From: Burkholderiales bacterium
GTDB taxonomy: Bacteria; Pseudomonadota; Gammaproteobacteria; Burkholderiales; Burkholderiaceae_C
Assembly: GCA_016191525.1 (NCBI GenBank)
Contig: JACPOK010000014.1
Coordinates: 310,001-374,000 of the forward strand
Direction: 5' to 3'
DNA length: 64,000 bases
In this document: positions 17,637 through 26,122 of the stretch, piece after piece
How positions within the stretch are numbered: position 1 is the first letter of the stretch
Layout of the letters: each line of letters begins with the position of its first letter
Made by a program: the position numbers and the translations under genes
Notes under the pieces: generated by a model
What the model saw: the letters and a program-made list of their open reading frames with translations, nothing else
The model's database searches: none
What the model was told of the DNA's origin: nothing

Positions 17637-18617
17637 TCAGCGGTTGAGCGCGTACACGCCCTGCGGCCGCCACAGGAGGATGGCCATCATCAGTGCGATG
17701 TTGGAGAACAGGGCGGCCTTCGGGACCAGGAAGCCGGTGTAGTTGGCCATCAGGCCCACCAGCAGCGCGCCGATCAGGGCGCCGCTGGTCGAGCCCAGTC
17801 CGCCGATGATCAGCACGATGAAAATCAGCACATTGACCTGCGCGCCCATCTGCGGAATCACGTTCTGCTGGTACAGCCCCCACATCACGCCGCCCAGCCC
17901 TGCCAGCGCGCTGCCGATCATGAAGACGCCCACGAACAGGATCTTGATGCGGTAGCCCAGCGACTCGACCATCTCGCGGTCCTGCACGCCCGCGCGGATC
18001 AGCAGGCCGATCTTGGTGCGGGTCAGCGTCCACGACAGGATGGCGAACACCACCAGCCCGACGACGACGGCGATCACCCGGTATTTCTCGATGGCGGCTT
18101 CACCCAGCAGCAGCGTGCCGCGCATGCCTTCCGGCAATGGCAGCGGGATCTGCAGCGGGCCCCAGATCACCTTGATCAGCTCCTCGCCGATGATCATGCC
18201 GCCCATGGTGATCAGGATCTGCTTGAGGTGGTTGCCGTAGACCGGGCGCACCAGGAAGCGTTCGAACGCCAGGCCGATGCCCCCGGCCACGAGCATCGCG
18301 ATGACCATGGCCGGCAGCACGGCCACCAGGTTGCGCCACAGGCTTTCGGATGCGGTCCAGTCGCCCATGCTTCCCAGCACGCTGGTGGCCACGAAGGCGC
18401 CCAGCGCGATGAATACGCCGTGGCCGAAGTTCATCACGTCCATCAGGCCGAACACCAGCGTCAGGCCCGAAGCCATGATGAAGATGATCATGCCCATCGC
18501 GAGGCCCGCCACCGTCAGCGTGGCCCAGGTCGAAGCCGAACCGATGAAGGGCAGCACCAGCAGCGCCAGCAGTGGCACCAGGGCCAGCGGCTTCCAGTCG
18601 AAATCAATGGTTTTCAT
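17637..18617 (-). CDS. livH: Liv-type ABC transporter permease (LivH-like)
   Basis: This 326-residue membrane protein shows the LivH signature GLTLVFGLMDVMNFGHGVF and about eight to nine hydrophobic segments. The C-terminal part includes VLIIGGLGSTSGALIGALLVG, typical of this family. It forms a heterodimeric channel with LivM. Its start overlaps the livF stop by 4 bases, indicating translational coupling. It belongs to the same operon as the PHB depolymerase and the oligomer hydrolase. Confidence 0.92.
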   Translation of the reverse strand: MKTIDFDWKPLALVPLLALLVLPFIGSASTWATLTVAGLAMGMIIFIMASGLTLVFGLMDVMNFGHGVFIALGAFVATSVLGSMGDWTASESLWRNLVAVLPAMVIAMLVAGGIGLAFERFLVRPVYGNHLKQILITMGGMIIGEELIKVIWGPLQIPLPLPEGMRGTLLLGEAAIEKYRVIAVVVGLVVFAILSWTLTRTKIGLLIRAGVQDREMVESLGYRIKILFVGVFMIGSALAGLGGVMWGLYQQNVIPQMGAQVNVLIFIVLIIGGLGSTSGALIGALLVGLMANYTGFLVPKAALFSNIALMMAILLWRPQGVYALNR

Positions 18618-19339
18618 AGTGCGAGCCCCAGCAGTGAACGTTGCAGGGCTTCATCCTCGGCCAGCTGCTTCATCGAGCCGGCATGAACCACCCGGCCGTT
18701 GTCCATCACGGCGACGCTGTCGCCCAGCCGCTTGGCGAAGTTGATGTTCTGCTCCACCAGCAGGATCGTCACGCCCGCCGATTTGAGCTGCGCGAACGCA
18801 TCGATCATGTTGTTGATGATGGCGGGCGCCAGGCCCTTGCTGGGCTCGTCCACGATGAGCAGTTCGCGCGGCTCCACGATGGCGCGCGCCACCGCCAGCA
18901 TCTGTTTTTGCCCGCCCGACAGCTTGCCGGCGGGATGGTTCCAGAACTTTTCCACAGCGGGAAACAGCGAGAAGATCCACTTCAGCCGCTGCTCGTCGAT
19001 CTGGCCGATGTTCTTGGCCCAGCGCGCGGCCAGCAGCATGTTTTCCTTGACCGTGAGGTCGGAGAAGATGCCCATGTTTTCCGGGACATAGGCCACGTTC
19101 AGCGAGGCGATCTGCGGCGTCGCCATGGCGGTGATGTCCTGGCCGTTGAAGCTGATCTGCCCCTGCGAGGCCTTCCACAGGCCCATGATGGTCCGCAGCG
19201 TGGTGGTCTTGCCGGCGCCGTTGCGGCCCAGCAGCATGGTGAGCTTGCCGCGCGGCACCGTGAGGTCCACGCCATGAAGGATGTGGTAAGCCCCGATGTG
19301 CGTGTGCACGCCCTGCAGCGTGAGGAGGTTCTCGTTCAT
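18614..19339 (-). CDS. livF: Liv-type ABC transporter ATPase (LivF-like)
   Basis: This 241-residue ATP-binding subunit has Walker A GRNGAGKTTT, the ABC signature KLSGGQKQMLAVARA, Walker B LLIVDEPSKGLAP and the switch histidine region replaced by VEQN, as usual in LivF proteins. It energises uptake together with LivG. It overlaps livG and livH by 4 bases each (ATGA-type junctions), so the three are translationally coupled. Confidence 0.94.
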   Translation of the reverse strand: MNENLLTLQGVHTHIGAYHILHGVDLTVPRGKLTMLLGRNGAGKTTTLRTIMGLWKASQGQISFNGQDITAMATPQIASLNVAYVPENMGIFSDLTVKENMLLAARWAKNIGQIDEQRLKWIFSLFPAVEKFWNHPAGKLSGGQKQMLAVARAIVEPRELLIVDEPSKGLAPAIINNMIDAFAQLKSAGVTILLVEQNINFAKRLGDSVAVMDNGRVVHAGSMKQLAEDEALQRSLLGLAL

Positions 19340-20106
19340 GCGGCCTCCCTGGCGATGCCCAGATAGGCTTCCTGCACGATGGGCGAGGCGATGACCGCGG
19401 CCGGCTCGCCGTCCGCCACCAAAGTGCCGTTGTGCAGCACGATGATGCGGTCGGCCAGCTCCCTCACGACGTCCATCTTGTGTTCAACCAGCAGAATGGT
19501 CTTGCTCTCGTCTTCCTTCAGCTTGCGGATCAGGTTCAGGATGACGGGCGCCTCGTCGGCGCTCATGCCGGCCGTGGGCTCGTCGAACATGAACACCTGG
19601 GATTCCAGCGCCATCAGCAGCGCGACTTCCAGTTTTCGCTGGTCGCCGTGCGGCAGGTTTGCCACCAGCTCGTTTTCCTTTTCCGCCATCGCCACCGCGT
19701 CCAGGATCTCCTCGGCCCGCTGTGTCAGCGCCTTGTGGTCGCTCCAGATGCTCCACAGGTTCAGGCCGCGCCGGTGCTCGCCCTCGCGCGAGGCCTGCAC
19801 CGCCAGCCGCACGTTCTCCAGCACCGTGAGGCGCGGGAACAGGTTGGTCAGCTGGAAGGCGCGGCCCAGGCCGGCGAGGGTGCGCTGTGAAGCCGACATG
19901 CGGGACAGGTCACGCCCGTTGAGCGTCACCGTTCCCGCGCTGGCCTTGAGCTGCCCGGAGATGAGGTTGAAATAGGTGGTCTTCCCGGCCCCGTTGGGGC
20001 CCACGATGGCGGTCAGCGTGCCGGGCTGGAAAGCGCAGGTCACGGCATTGACCGCCACGTGGCCGCCGAAGCGGATGGTCAGGTCCTTGGTTGCGAGAAG
20101 GCTCAT
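19336..20106 (-). CDS. livG: Liv-type ABC transporter ATPase (LivG-like)
   Basis: This 256-residue ATP-binding subunit has Walker A GPNGAGKTTYF, Walker B VFMFDEPTAGMSADE and the switch region LVEHKMDVV. Its signature motif is the non-canonical LPHGDQRKLEVA instead of LSGGQ, a variation common in LivG-type subunits, which often have LxxGxQRxLE. It begins 24 bases after the PHB depolymerase stop, the shortest junction linking the depolymerase directly to the transporter genes. Confidence 0.94.
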   Translation of the reverse strand: MSLLATKDLTIRFGGHVAVNAVTCAFQPGTLTAIVGPNGAGKTTYFNLISGQLKASAGTVTLNGRDLSRMSASQRTLAGLGRAFQLTNLFPRLTVLENVRLAVQASREGEHRRGLNLWSIWSDHKALTQRAEEILDAVAMAEKENELVANLPHGDQRKLEVALLMALESQVFMFDEPTAGMSADEAPVILNLIRKLKEDESKTILLVEHKMDVVRELADRIIVLHNGTLVADGEPAAVIASPIVQEAYLGIAREAA

Positions 20107-20130
20107 GGTCCCCCGTTGTTCAGGTAATGC

Positions 20131-21642
20131 TCACGGGCAGGTGCCAATCACGTAGTAGTTGGTCCCGGTCATCTTGAGCGTGGTGGTCGTGAAGGTGTTC
20201 CACAGGCCCATATTCTGGTTGGACCCGTTGGCCAGAGCGTAGCCGCCCGACTGGTAGGCCCGCCCGGCTGTGGTGTGGGCATAGTTAGACGCGGTGTAGC
20301 AGGTCGGCGGCGGCGCCGTCGTGCCTGTCGTCGTGCCGGTCGCGGCGGCGGAGACCGCGCCTTCCAGGCCACTGCCGTCGGCGGCCTTCACTGTCCACGA
20401 ATACTGCGTGGCGGCGGCCAGGCCGGCATCGGTGTAGTTGGTGGCGGTTACCGGCAGCGCATTGGTCTTGTTGTTGTTGCGGTAGACGTTATAGCTGGCG
20501 GCGCCGGTGACGGCGTTCCAGGTGACCTTCATCGTGGTGGTCGTGGCGTTGGACGTGGCCACGCCGGTAGGCGCCGCCAGCGTGGTCGTGCCGCCGCCAC
20601 CGCCGCCGGAACCCGCACCGGAGGAAGCGCGGTCCACCATGGCCTTGATCGCGGCCATCTGGGTGCCGGCCTTCTGGGCGAAGTTGGTGCCGTACCAGCC
20701 GATCCAGTCCCAGCAGGCGTTGGCGTTGGCCAGCGAGCCGCTGGCTGCCGTGCTGTGGCTGGTGTTGTCGGTCCTGGTCTGCGGGAACAGCACGATGATG
20801 CTGTTGGTGTCGGCCCAGCGGCTGTAGCCCGTGTTCTTGTAGAACTTGTCACCGATCTTGTCGGTGCTCTGCTGGCAGCCGTGCAGCGCCACGTGCAGCT
20901 TGCACTGGGCGCCGGAAGCGCAGTTGGCGGGGACGTAAGCCCAGCCCGTGGCCGCCATGCCGACGTTGCTGGTGAACTGGGTCTGGTTGAACTCGACGTA
21001 GTTGCCGGCGGCCGGCGCGTTGTTGCGCGCGTTCAGGGTGCCGTAGAACTTGGTCAGCACGGCCTTGGCGCCGTCGTAGCTGCAGTTGCTGACGTAAGGC
21101 GAGGCGGCACTGCCGCAGCTGTTGTTGCCAGTGCTGTCGAAGTCGGTCGGGAAGGTGTGCGCGGCGCCCGACTGCTGGATGTAGTCCAGGTTGCCGGCGG
21201 GCACGCTGTTGTTGGTGTATTGCGTCTTCAGGCCAGCCATGGGATTGGGCCCCACGGTGCTGTCGCTGCTGCCCACCCACATGTAGATTTTCTGGCCCGC
21301 GATGTTCGACTTGTTGTCGATCGCCCCGCTGGTGCTCCAGTTGTTGATGTCCGTCTGCATCGTCGACAGCATCGTGCTGGAGATGGTGGCGTTGTACATG
21401 CAGGCCGTGTAGTTGCTGTGGCCCGCGCACATGAAGGGGCCCGCGGCGAAGATGCCCACGCCCTTGAACGTGGCCGAATAGGCGACGCCCAGCTGGTTGG
21501 CCATGAAGCCGCCCGATGACAGGCCGGACACGGTGATGTTGCTCGTGTCCACGTTGTACGCGGGCAGGTTCACTGCGGCCTGGGCGCTGCCTGCGGCCAG
21601 GACCGCCACGGCGGCAAGGGTTCGGATGAATTTGAACGTCAT
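20131..21642 (-). CDS. Extracellular polyhydroxybutyrate depolymerase
   Basis: This 503-residue secreted enzyme hydrolyses short-chain polyhydroxyalkanoate outside the cell. A signal peptide (residues 1-22, ending GSAQA) precedes a catalytic domain with nucleophile Ser42 in GLSSGG. Likely Asp127 lies in GSSDST, His162 in AAHTFPT, and the oxyanion histidine His254 in LHGCQQ. This order (Ser first, oxyanion histidine last) is that of the circularly permuted type-2 depolymerases. A glycine linker (342-351) leads to an Fn3 domain (about 355-437). A C-terminal polymer-binding domain starts at CYTASNYAHTTAGRAY and ends NYYVIGTCP. It lies between a binding-protein gene and livG. A terminator precedes it, so it may depend on read-through or its own promoter. 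Confidence 0.93.
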   Translation of the reverse strand: MTFKFIRTLAAVAVLAAGSAQAAVNLPAYNVDTSNITVSGLSSGGFMANQLGVAYSATFKGVGIFAAGPFMCAGHSNYTACMYNATISSTMLSTMQTDINNWSTSGAIDNKSNIAGQKIYMWVGSSDSTVGPNPMAGLKTQYTNNSVPAGNLDYIQQSGAAHTFPTDFDSTGNNSCGSAASPYVSNCSYDGAKAVLTKFYGTLNARNNAPAAGNYVEFNQTQFTSNVGMAATGWAYVPANCASGAQCKLHVALHGCQQSTDKIGDKFYKNTGYSRWADTNSIIVLFPQTRTDNTSHSTAASGSLANANACWDWIGWYGTNFAQKAGTQMAAIKAMVDRASSGAGSGGGGGGTTTLAAPTGVATSNATTTTMKVTWNAVTGAASYNVYRNNNKTNALPVTATNYTDAGLAAATQYSWTVKAADGSGLEGAVSAAATGTTTGTTAPPPTCYTASNYAHTTAGRAYQSGGYALANGSNQNMGLWNTFTTTTLKMTGTNYYVIGTCP

Positions 21643-21719
21643 TGTGAGTGTCTCCAGTGGTGGTGTTCGGAAAAAACAACCCCTCCCCGGTGTATCCCGG
21701 GTTCTCCAGCTAACGGATC

Positions 21720-21740
21720 AAAAAGAGGGGCGGCCGCCCC
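21720..21740 (-). terminator. Terminator between binding protein (copy 2) and PHB depolymerase
   Basis: On the minus strand the perfect palindrome GGGGCGGCCGCCCC (21727-21740) is followed by TCTTTTT. It begins 12 bases past the binding-protein stop. It would make the binding-protein transcript more abundant than the downstream depolymerase and transporter genes. Confidence 0.75.
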
Positions 21741-21752
21741 TGTGGAAACCGG

Positions 21753-22952
21753 CTACCGCTTGTTGCGGATCGGCACGTCCATCTCGGCGGGCTTGATTTC
21801 CTTCACCAGGTGAAGGTCAGCCATCGCACCGGGCCTTGCGCCCGGGGCCACGCGGAAGTGGTACATCGACTGCATGGCCTGGTGGTCTTCCTTGCGGAAA
21901 GTCATCGTGCCCTTGGGCGTGTCGAAGGTCATGCCTTCCATCGCGCCGATCAGCTTGTCGGTGCTGGTGTCGGCGTTGGTCTTCTTCAGCGCTGCCACGA
22001 CAGCGGTGGCGGCGGAGAAACCGCCGGCGGTGAAGAAGTCGGGCGGCGACTTGAACTTGGTGTAGTGGTTGGTGACCAGCCACAGGTTGGCCTGGTTCTT
22101 GGAGAAGCCGTAGTAGTAGTAGCTGGCCCCCTCCATGCCGGGATAGTTGTTGAACGCAACCATCGCCGGCAGGATGTTGCCCCCGGTGGCCAGTTCGATG
22201 CCGTAGCGCTTCTTCAGGTCCAGGTCGGCGAACTTGTTGAAGGGGCTGTTGGCGCCCGCCCAGACCACCCAGACCACCTTGCGGCCCGGCTCATTCTTGA
22301 GCTTGTCGATCAGGTGCTGGAAGCCCGCGGTGAAGTCGTTCGTTGTGGGCGGCAGGTACTCTTCATGGATGATCCTGGCGTTCTTGACCGACTCCTTGAA
22401 GGCCTTCACGCCGTCGCGGCCGAAGGCGTAGTCCTGGGCCAGCGTCACGATGGTTGTGCCCTTCTGGTCCAGCGCCACGGCGTTGGAGATAGCATCCTGC
22501 GAGCTGTTGCGGCCGGTGCGGAAGATGTACTTGTTCCACTTGTCGCCGGTGATGGCATCGGCCACGGCCGGCTCGACCAGCAGGATTTTCTTGTATTCCT
22601 CGGCCACCGGCAGCATCGCCAGCGCAACGCCGGACGACGTGGGCCCTACAGCCAGGTCCACCTTGTCGTCGGAGTAGGCCGCGGCCAGCAGCGACTTGCC
22701 CAGGTCGGGCTTGCCCTGGTCGTCTTTTTCGATCACGGTGATCTTGCGGCCGTTGACCATCATGGTCCCGCCCGTCGCGTACTCCAGTCCCATCAGGAAG
22801 CCGGTCTGCGTCTGCTTGCCGTAGGCCTCCAGCGGGCCGGTGCGGCTGTAGATGTGGGCGATCTTGATTTCCTTGGCCTGGCCGAAGGCGAAGGGGGAAA
22901 TGAAGGCGGTGGTGGCGAGCGCGGCGAGCGCAACCCAAGTGCGACGGTGCAT
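21753..22952 (-). CDS. Liv-type ABC transporter substrate-binding protein (copy 2)
   Basis: This 399-residue periplasmic binding protein has a signal peptide (MHRRTWVALAALATTAFISP, cut near FAFGQA). It shows the type-I fold start IKIAHIYSRTGPLEAYGKQ and the region AYSDDKVDLAVGPTSSGVAL. It is only distantly similar to copy 1 and closer to proteins annotated as amino-acid or urea/amide-type binders. It is the first gene after a sigma-54 promoter and two inverted repeats, and is followed by a terminator. It is therefore probably the most strongly expressed gene of the array and the main binding protein of the adjacent Liv-type permease. The ligand is not known from sequence. Confidence 0.9.
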   Translation of the reverse strand: MHRRTWVALAALATTAFISPFAFGQAKEIKIAHIYSRTGPLEAYGKQTQTGFLMGLEYATGGTMMVNGRKITVIEKDDQGKPDLGKSLLAAAYSDDKVDLAVGPTSSGVALAMLPVAEEYKKILLVEPAVADAITGDKWNKYIFRTGRNSSQDAISNAVALDQKGTTIVTLAQDYAFGRDGVKAFKESVKNARIIHEEYLPPTTNDFTAGFQHLIDKLKNEPGRKVVWVVWAGANSPFNKFADLDLKKRYGIELATGGNILPAMVAFNNYPGMEGASYYYYGFSKNQANLWLVTNHYTKFKSPPDFFTAGGFSAATAVVAALKKTNADTSTDKLIGAMEGMTFDTPKGTMTFRKEDHQAMQSMYHFRVAPGARPGAMADLHLVKEIKPAEMDVPIRNKR

Positions 22953-22999
22953 GACGTGTCTCCTTTTATAGTGACTGCGGGAACTCTCGCTGTCCTATT

Positions 23000-23014
23000 G
23001 CACGCGCCGTGCCA
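23000..23014 (-). promoter_or_regulatory. Sigma-54 (-24/-12) promoter
   Basis: On the minus strand TGGCAC (23009-23014), a 5-base spacer and GTGC (23000-23003) match the RpoN consensus TGGCAC-N5-TTGC at 9 of 10 positions, with the invariant GG and GC at correct spacing. Transcription would start near 22988, about 36 bases before the binding-protein ATG. A sigma-54 activator gene lies immediately upstream. Confidence 0.75.
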
Positions 23015-23052
23015 GTCTGCAGAACGTTGATTTTTAAGGAGTTTTTACGTCT

Positions 23053-23076
23053 TGAAACTTGAGTGTCTTAGTTTCA
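23053..23076. promoter_or_regulatory. Inverted repeat, candidate activator site (proximal)
   Basis: TGAAACT (23053-23059) and AGTTTCA (23070-23076) form perfect 7-base arms around 10 bases. The centre is about 75 bases upstream of the predicted sigma-54 start point, within the range of enhancer sites. Confidence 0.4.
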
Positions 23077-23087
23077 GGCATTTTTAG

Positions 23088-23125
23088 CTGTATGAATTTC
23101 AGTCAAATGACTGAAATTCATACAG
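23088..23125. promoter_or_regulatory. Perfect 18-bp inverted repeat, candidate enhancer for the sigma-54 activator
   Basis: The arm CTGTATGAATTTCAGTCA (23088-23105) is repeated as its exact reverse complement (23108-23125) after a 2-base AA spacer. The repeat overlaps the last codons of the regulator gene and is centred about 118 bases upstream of the predicted transcription start of copy-2 binding protein. No U-tract follows in either direction, so it is more likely a protein-binding site than a terminator. Confidence 0.55.
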
Positions 23126-24575
23126 AATTTTCCAGCCGTTCGTAAAGCTTTGCGCGGGAAATTCCCAGCAATTTAGCCGCGGCCAGCTTGTTGCCACCCG
23201 TGGCGGCCATCGCCGCTTCAATGGCTTGGCGCTCCAGGTCGGCCACCTGGTCGGCCAGTGGACGCAAGGCCGTGCCAGGCGGGCCGGCGTCCGGGCCGCG
23301 CACAGTCTCGGCGGGCGCGATCTGCTTGATGCCGCTTTCGCGCAGCACCGCTTCCAGGTCGCTGATTTCAATGTGCTGCGAGTCCGACCGCATGGCCGCC
23401 TGTTCCAGCACGTTGCGCAGCTCGCGGATATTGCCGCGCCAGGACTGGGCCGAAAGAAGCGCCACGGCCTGGGCGCTCAATTCCGGCGGCGCCGAAGCGC
23501 TGCGCAGGGCCATGTCCTCGCCCAGCACTTCCACCAGCGCGGGGATGTCGCCACGGCGCTCCCTCAAGGGCGGCACACGGATCGGCAGCACGTTCAGCCG
23601 GTAGAACAAGTCTTCCCGGAACTTGCCTTCACGCACCAGCGCGCCCAGGTCGCGCGAAGTGGCCGCAATTACCCGCGCGTCGAACGCGATCACCTTGTTG
23701 GAGCCCAGCGCCTCGATCTCGCCTTCCTGCAGGGCCCGCAGCAGCTTGGGCTGAAGGCTGGGCGGCATGTCGCCGATTTCGTCCAGGAACAAAGTGCCGC
23801 CGTCGGCCAGCTTGAACTTTCCTTCCCGCCCCTTGCGGTCGGCACCGGTGAAGGCACCCGGGGCCACACCGAAAAACTCCGCTTCCAGCAGCGTGTCGGG
23901 CACGGCGGCGATATTGATGCTCACCAGCGGTCCCGAGGCCCGGGCCGACGCCGCATGGATGGCATGGGCCAGCAACTCCTTGCCGGTACCGGTTTCTCCC
24001 AGCAGCAGCACCGGGCTGGACGACAGCGCCGCGCGCCGCGCCTGCCGCTTGACCTCCACCGCGGCCGGGCTGCCGCCGACGAAGCTGGCCAGCGTGTACT
24101 TGGTGCGGCGCTGGCTGGCCAGCTCGCGGCGGGCGTCGTCCAGGTCACGCTGCAGGTTGGCGAACTTGTGGATCAGCGGCTGCAGCGTCGTTTCCGGGTG
24201 GTCGAACAGCACGATGCCGATGGCGCCGATCAGCTCGCCGCTCTCGTCATCGCGCAGCGGGATGCGGCTGACGACAAAGGTGCCGGCGCGGTTGGTGAGC
24301 AGATCGATCAGCACCGGCTGGCCGGTTTCCAGCACCTTGCGCATCAGCGTGTTGGGCACCACGTCCTCGACCATGTGGCCCAGGAACTGGTCCACCGAAG
24401 AAAAGCCCAGCGCGGGCAGGAAGCGCTTGTAGCCTTCGTTCAGCCAGACGATGCGGCCGCTGCGGTCCACCAGGAACATGCCCTGGCTGACGCTGGAGAA
24501 CAGCTGGAACATCGAGCGCGCTGCCAGCGCCAGGATGGCCTGGCCGTCGCGCGGCAGGGTGTCTTCAGCTTGCAT
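23118..24575 (-). CDS. Sigma-54-dependent transcriptional activator (PAS-AAA-Fis HTH)
   Basis: This protein of about 485 residues activates RpoN-dependent promoters. An N-terminal PAS-like sensor (SSVSQGMFLVDRSGRIVWLN) precedes the AAA+ domain with Walker A LLGETGTGKELL, the sigma-54 contact loop GAFTGA, Walker B TLFLDEIGD and RLNVLPIRVPPLRERRGDI. A Fis-type helix-turn-helix lies at the extreme C-terminus (GNKLAAAKLLGISRAKLYER). The ATG at 24575 is used; a GTG at 24608 would add 11 residues, and neither has a clear ribosome site. It starts just past tctA and ends inside an inverted repeat before the copy-2 binding-protein promoter. By analogy with the Pseudomonas sigma-54 activator of (R)-3-hydroxybutyrate use (HbcR, PA2005), it may sense 3HB or a related metabolite. 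Confidence 0.9.
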   Translation of the reverse strand: MQAEDTLPRDGQAILALAARSMFQLFSSVSQGMFLVDRSGRIVWLNEGYKRFLPALGFSSVDQFLGHMVEDVVPNTLMRKVLETGQPVLIDLLTNRAGTFVVSRIPLRDDESGELIGAIGIVLFDHPETTLQPLIHKFANLQRDLDDARRELASQRRTKYTLASFVGGSPAAVEVKRQARRAALSSSPVLLLGETGTGKELLAHAIHAASARASGPLVSINIAAVPDTLLEAEFFGVAPGAFTGADRKGREGKFKLADGGTLFLDEIGDMPPSLQPKLLRALQEGEIEALGSNKVIAFDARVIAATSRDLGALVREGKFREDLFYRLNVLPIRVPPLRERRGDIPALVEVLGEDMALRSASAPPELSAQAVALLSAQSWRGNIRELRNVLEQAAMRSDSQHIEISDLEAVLRESGIKQIAPAETVRGPDAGPPGTALRPLADQVADLERQAIEAAMAATGGNKLAAAKLLGISRAKLYERLENSV

Positions 24576-24618
24576 GCCCGGGATGGTAACGCGCGCACCG
24601 CGCTCCACCCGGCTGCTT

Positions 24619-26121
24619 TCAGCCAGCGGCCGCGCGGTCCGCCCGGTATTTCAGCACGCGCGGCACGACCAGCACCGCCAGGATGACGGCGATCATCACC
24701 ACCGACATCGGCCGCTGCAGGAACACCATCGCGCTGCCCTCCCCGATGGACACCGCGTTGCGCAGCTGCGCCTCGGCCAGGGGCCCGAGGATCATGCCCA
24801 CCACCACCGGAGCGGTGGGGAAATCGAAGCGGCGCATCAGCACGCCCACCAGCCCGATGCCATACAGCAGGACCAGGTCGAACGAGCTTTGCCGCATGCC
24901 GTAGGCGCCCACCGTCGCGAAAATCAGGATGCCCGCGTACAGCTGGGGCTTGGGCACCTTCAGCAACTTGACCCACAAGCCCACCATCGGCAGGTTCAGG
25001 ATCAGCAGCATCACGTTGCCGATGTACAGCGATGCGATCAGCGCCCACACCAGCGCCGCCGAATTGGTGAACAGCTGCGGCCCGGGCTGGATGCCGTAGT
25101 TCTGGAACGCGCCCAGCAGGATGGCGGTGGTGTTGGAGGTGGGAATGCCCAGGGTCAGCAGCGGGATCAGCGCGGTGGTCACGGTGGCGTTGTTCGCCGC
25201 CTCCGGCCCGGCGACGCCTTCGATTGCGCCTTTGGTCCCGAACTCAGCCAGGTTCTCGCCCTTGGCCAGTTTCTTTTCGGTGGCGTAGCTCAGGAAGGTC
25301 GGAATCTCGGTGCCACCGGCGGGAATGCAGCCGAACGGCGCGCCGATGGCGGTGCCGCGCAGCCAGGCCGGGATGGAACGCTTCCAGTCCAGCGCCGTCA
25401 TGTGCACCTTGCTCAGCCTGTTCTGCGTCTCCGACGTACGGCCCTCATAGAGCGCCGCGTAGAGCACCTCGGCCACGGCGAACAGGCCCACGGCCACCAG
25501 CACGATCTCGATGCCGTCCAGCAGTTCCGGCACACCCAACGTGTAGCGCGCCTGGCCCGAAATCTGGTCGAGCCCGACCAGCCCCACGGCCAGGCCGATG
25601 AACAGAGACGTCATGCCGCGCAGCGCGCTTTGCCCCAGCACGGCGCTCACCGTGGTGAACGCCAGCAGCATCAGCAGGAAGTATTCCGGCGGGCCCAGCT
25701 TCACCGCAAACTCCGCCACGAACGGCGCGAACAGCGTCACGATCACCGTGGCGATGGTGCCTGCCACGAAGGAGCCGATGGCTGCAGTGGCGAGCGCGGC
25801 GCCCGCGCGCCCGTTCTTGGCCATCTTGTTGCCTTCCATCGCAGTGACCATGCTGGCGGTTTCGCCAGGCGTGTTCAGCAGGATGGACGTGGTGGAGCCG
25901 CCGTACATGGCGCCGTAGTAGATGCCGGCGAAGAAGATCATCGAGGCCGTGACATCCACCTTGGCCGTGATGGGCAGCAGCATGGCCACGGCCACCGCCG
26001 GCCCGATGCCCGGCAGCACGCCGATGGCGGTGCCCAGCACGCAGCCGACGAAGCACCACAGCAGGTTGCTCACGCTGATCGCCGCGGCGAAACCGTTCAT
26101 CAATGCATTGAGAATGTCCAT
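24619..26121 (-). CDS. tctA: Tripartite tricarboxylate transporter, large membrane subunit TctA
   Basis: This 500-residue polytopic membrane protein of the TTT family begins [20 protein letters not shown] and contains the conserved [19 protein letters not shown], the [19 protein letters not shown] motif and the repeat of this pattern near [13 protein letters not shown]. It mediates uptake of citrate-like or other carboxylates delivered by TctC. It is 1 base after tctB. The sigma-54 activator gene follows by 10-43 bases (depending on start), so the two may be co-transcribed. Confidence 0.95.
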   Translation of the reverse strand: MDILNALMNGFAAAISVSNLLWCFVGCVLGTAIGVLPGIGPAVAVAMLLPITAKVDVTASMIFFAGIYYGAMYGGSTTSILLNTPGETASMVTAMEGNKMAKNGRAGAALATAAIGSFVAGTIATVIVTLFAPFVAEFAVKLGPPEYFLLMLLAFTTVSAVLGQSALRGMTSLFIGLAVGLVGLDQISGQARYTLGVPELLDGIEIVLVAVGLFAVAEVLYAALYEGRTSETQNRLSKVHMTALDWKRSIPAWLRGTAIGAPFGCIPAGGTEIPTFLSYATEKKLAKGENLAEFGTKGAIEGVAGPEAANNATVTTALIPLLTLGIPTSNTTAILLGAFQNYGIQPGPQLFTNSAALVWALIASLYIGNVMLLILNLPMVGLWVKLLKVPKPQLYAGILIFATVGAYGMRQSSFDLVLLYGIGLVGVLMRRFDFPTAPVVVGMILGPLAEAQLRNAVSIGEGSAMVFLQRPMSVVMIAVILAVLVVPRVLKYRADRAAAG

Positions 26122-26122
26122 G

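Noticed and set aside
23088..23125. Reading the 18-bp inverted repeat as a terminator of the regulator gene
   Set aside because: No U-tract follows on either strand and it overlaps the coding end; an operator or enhancer fits better.
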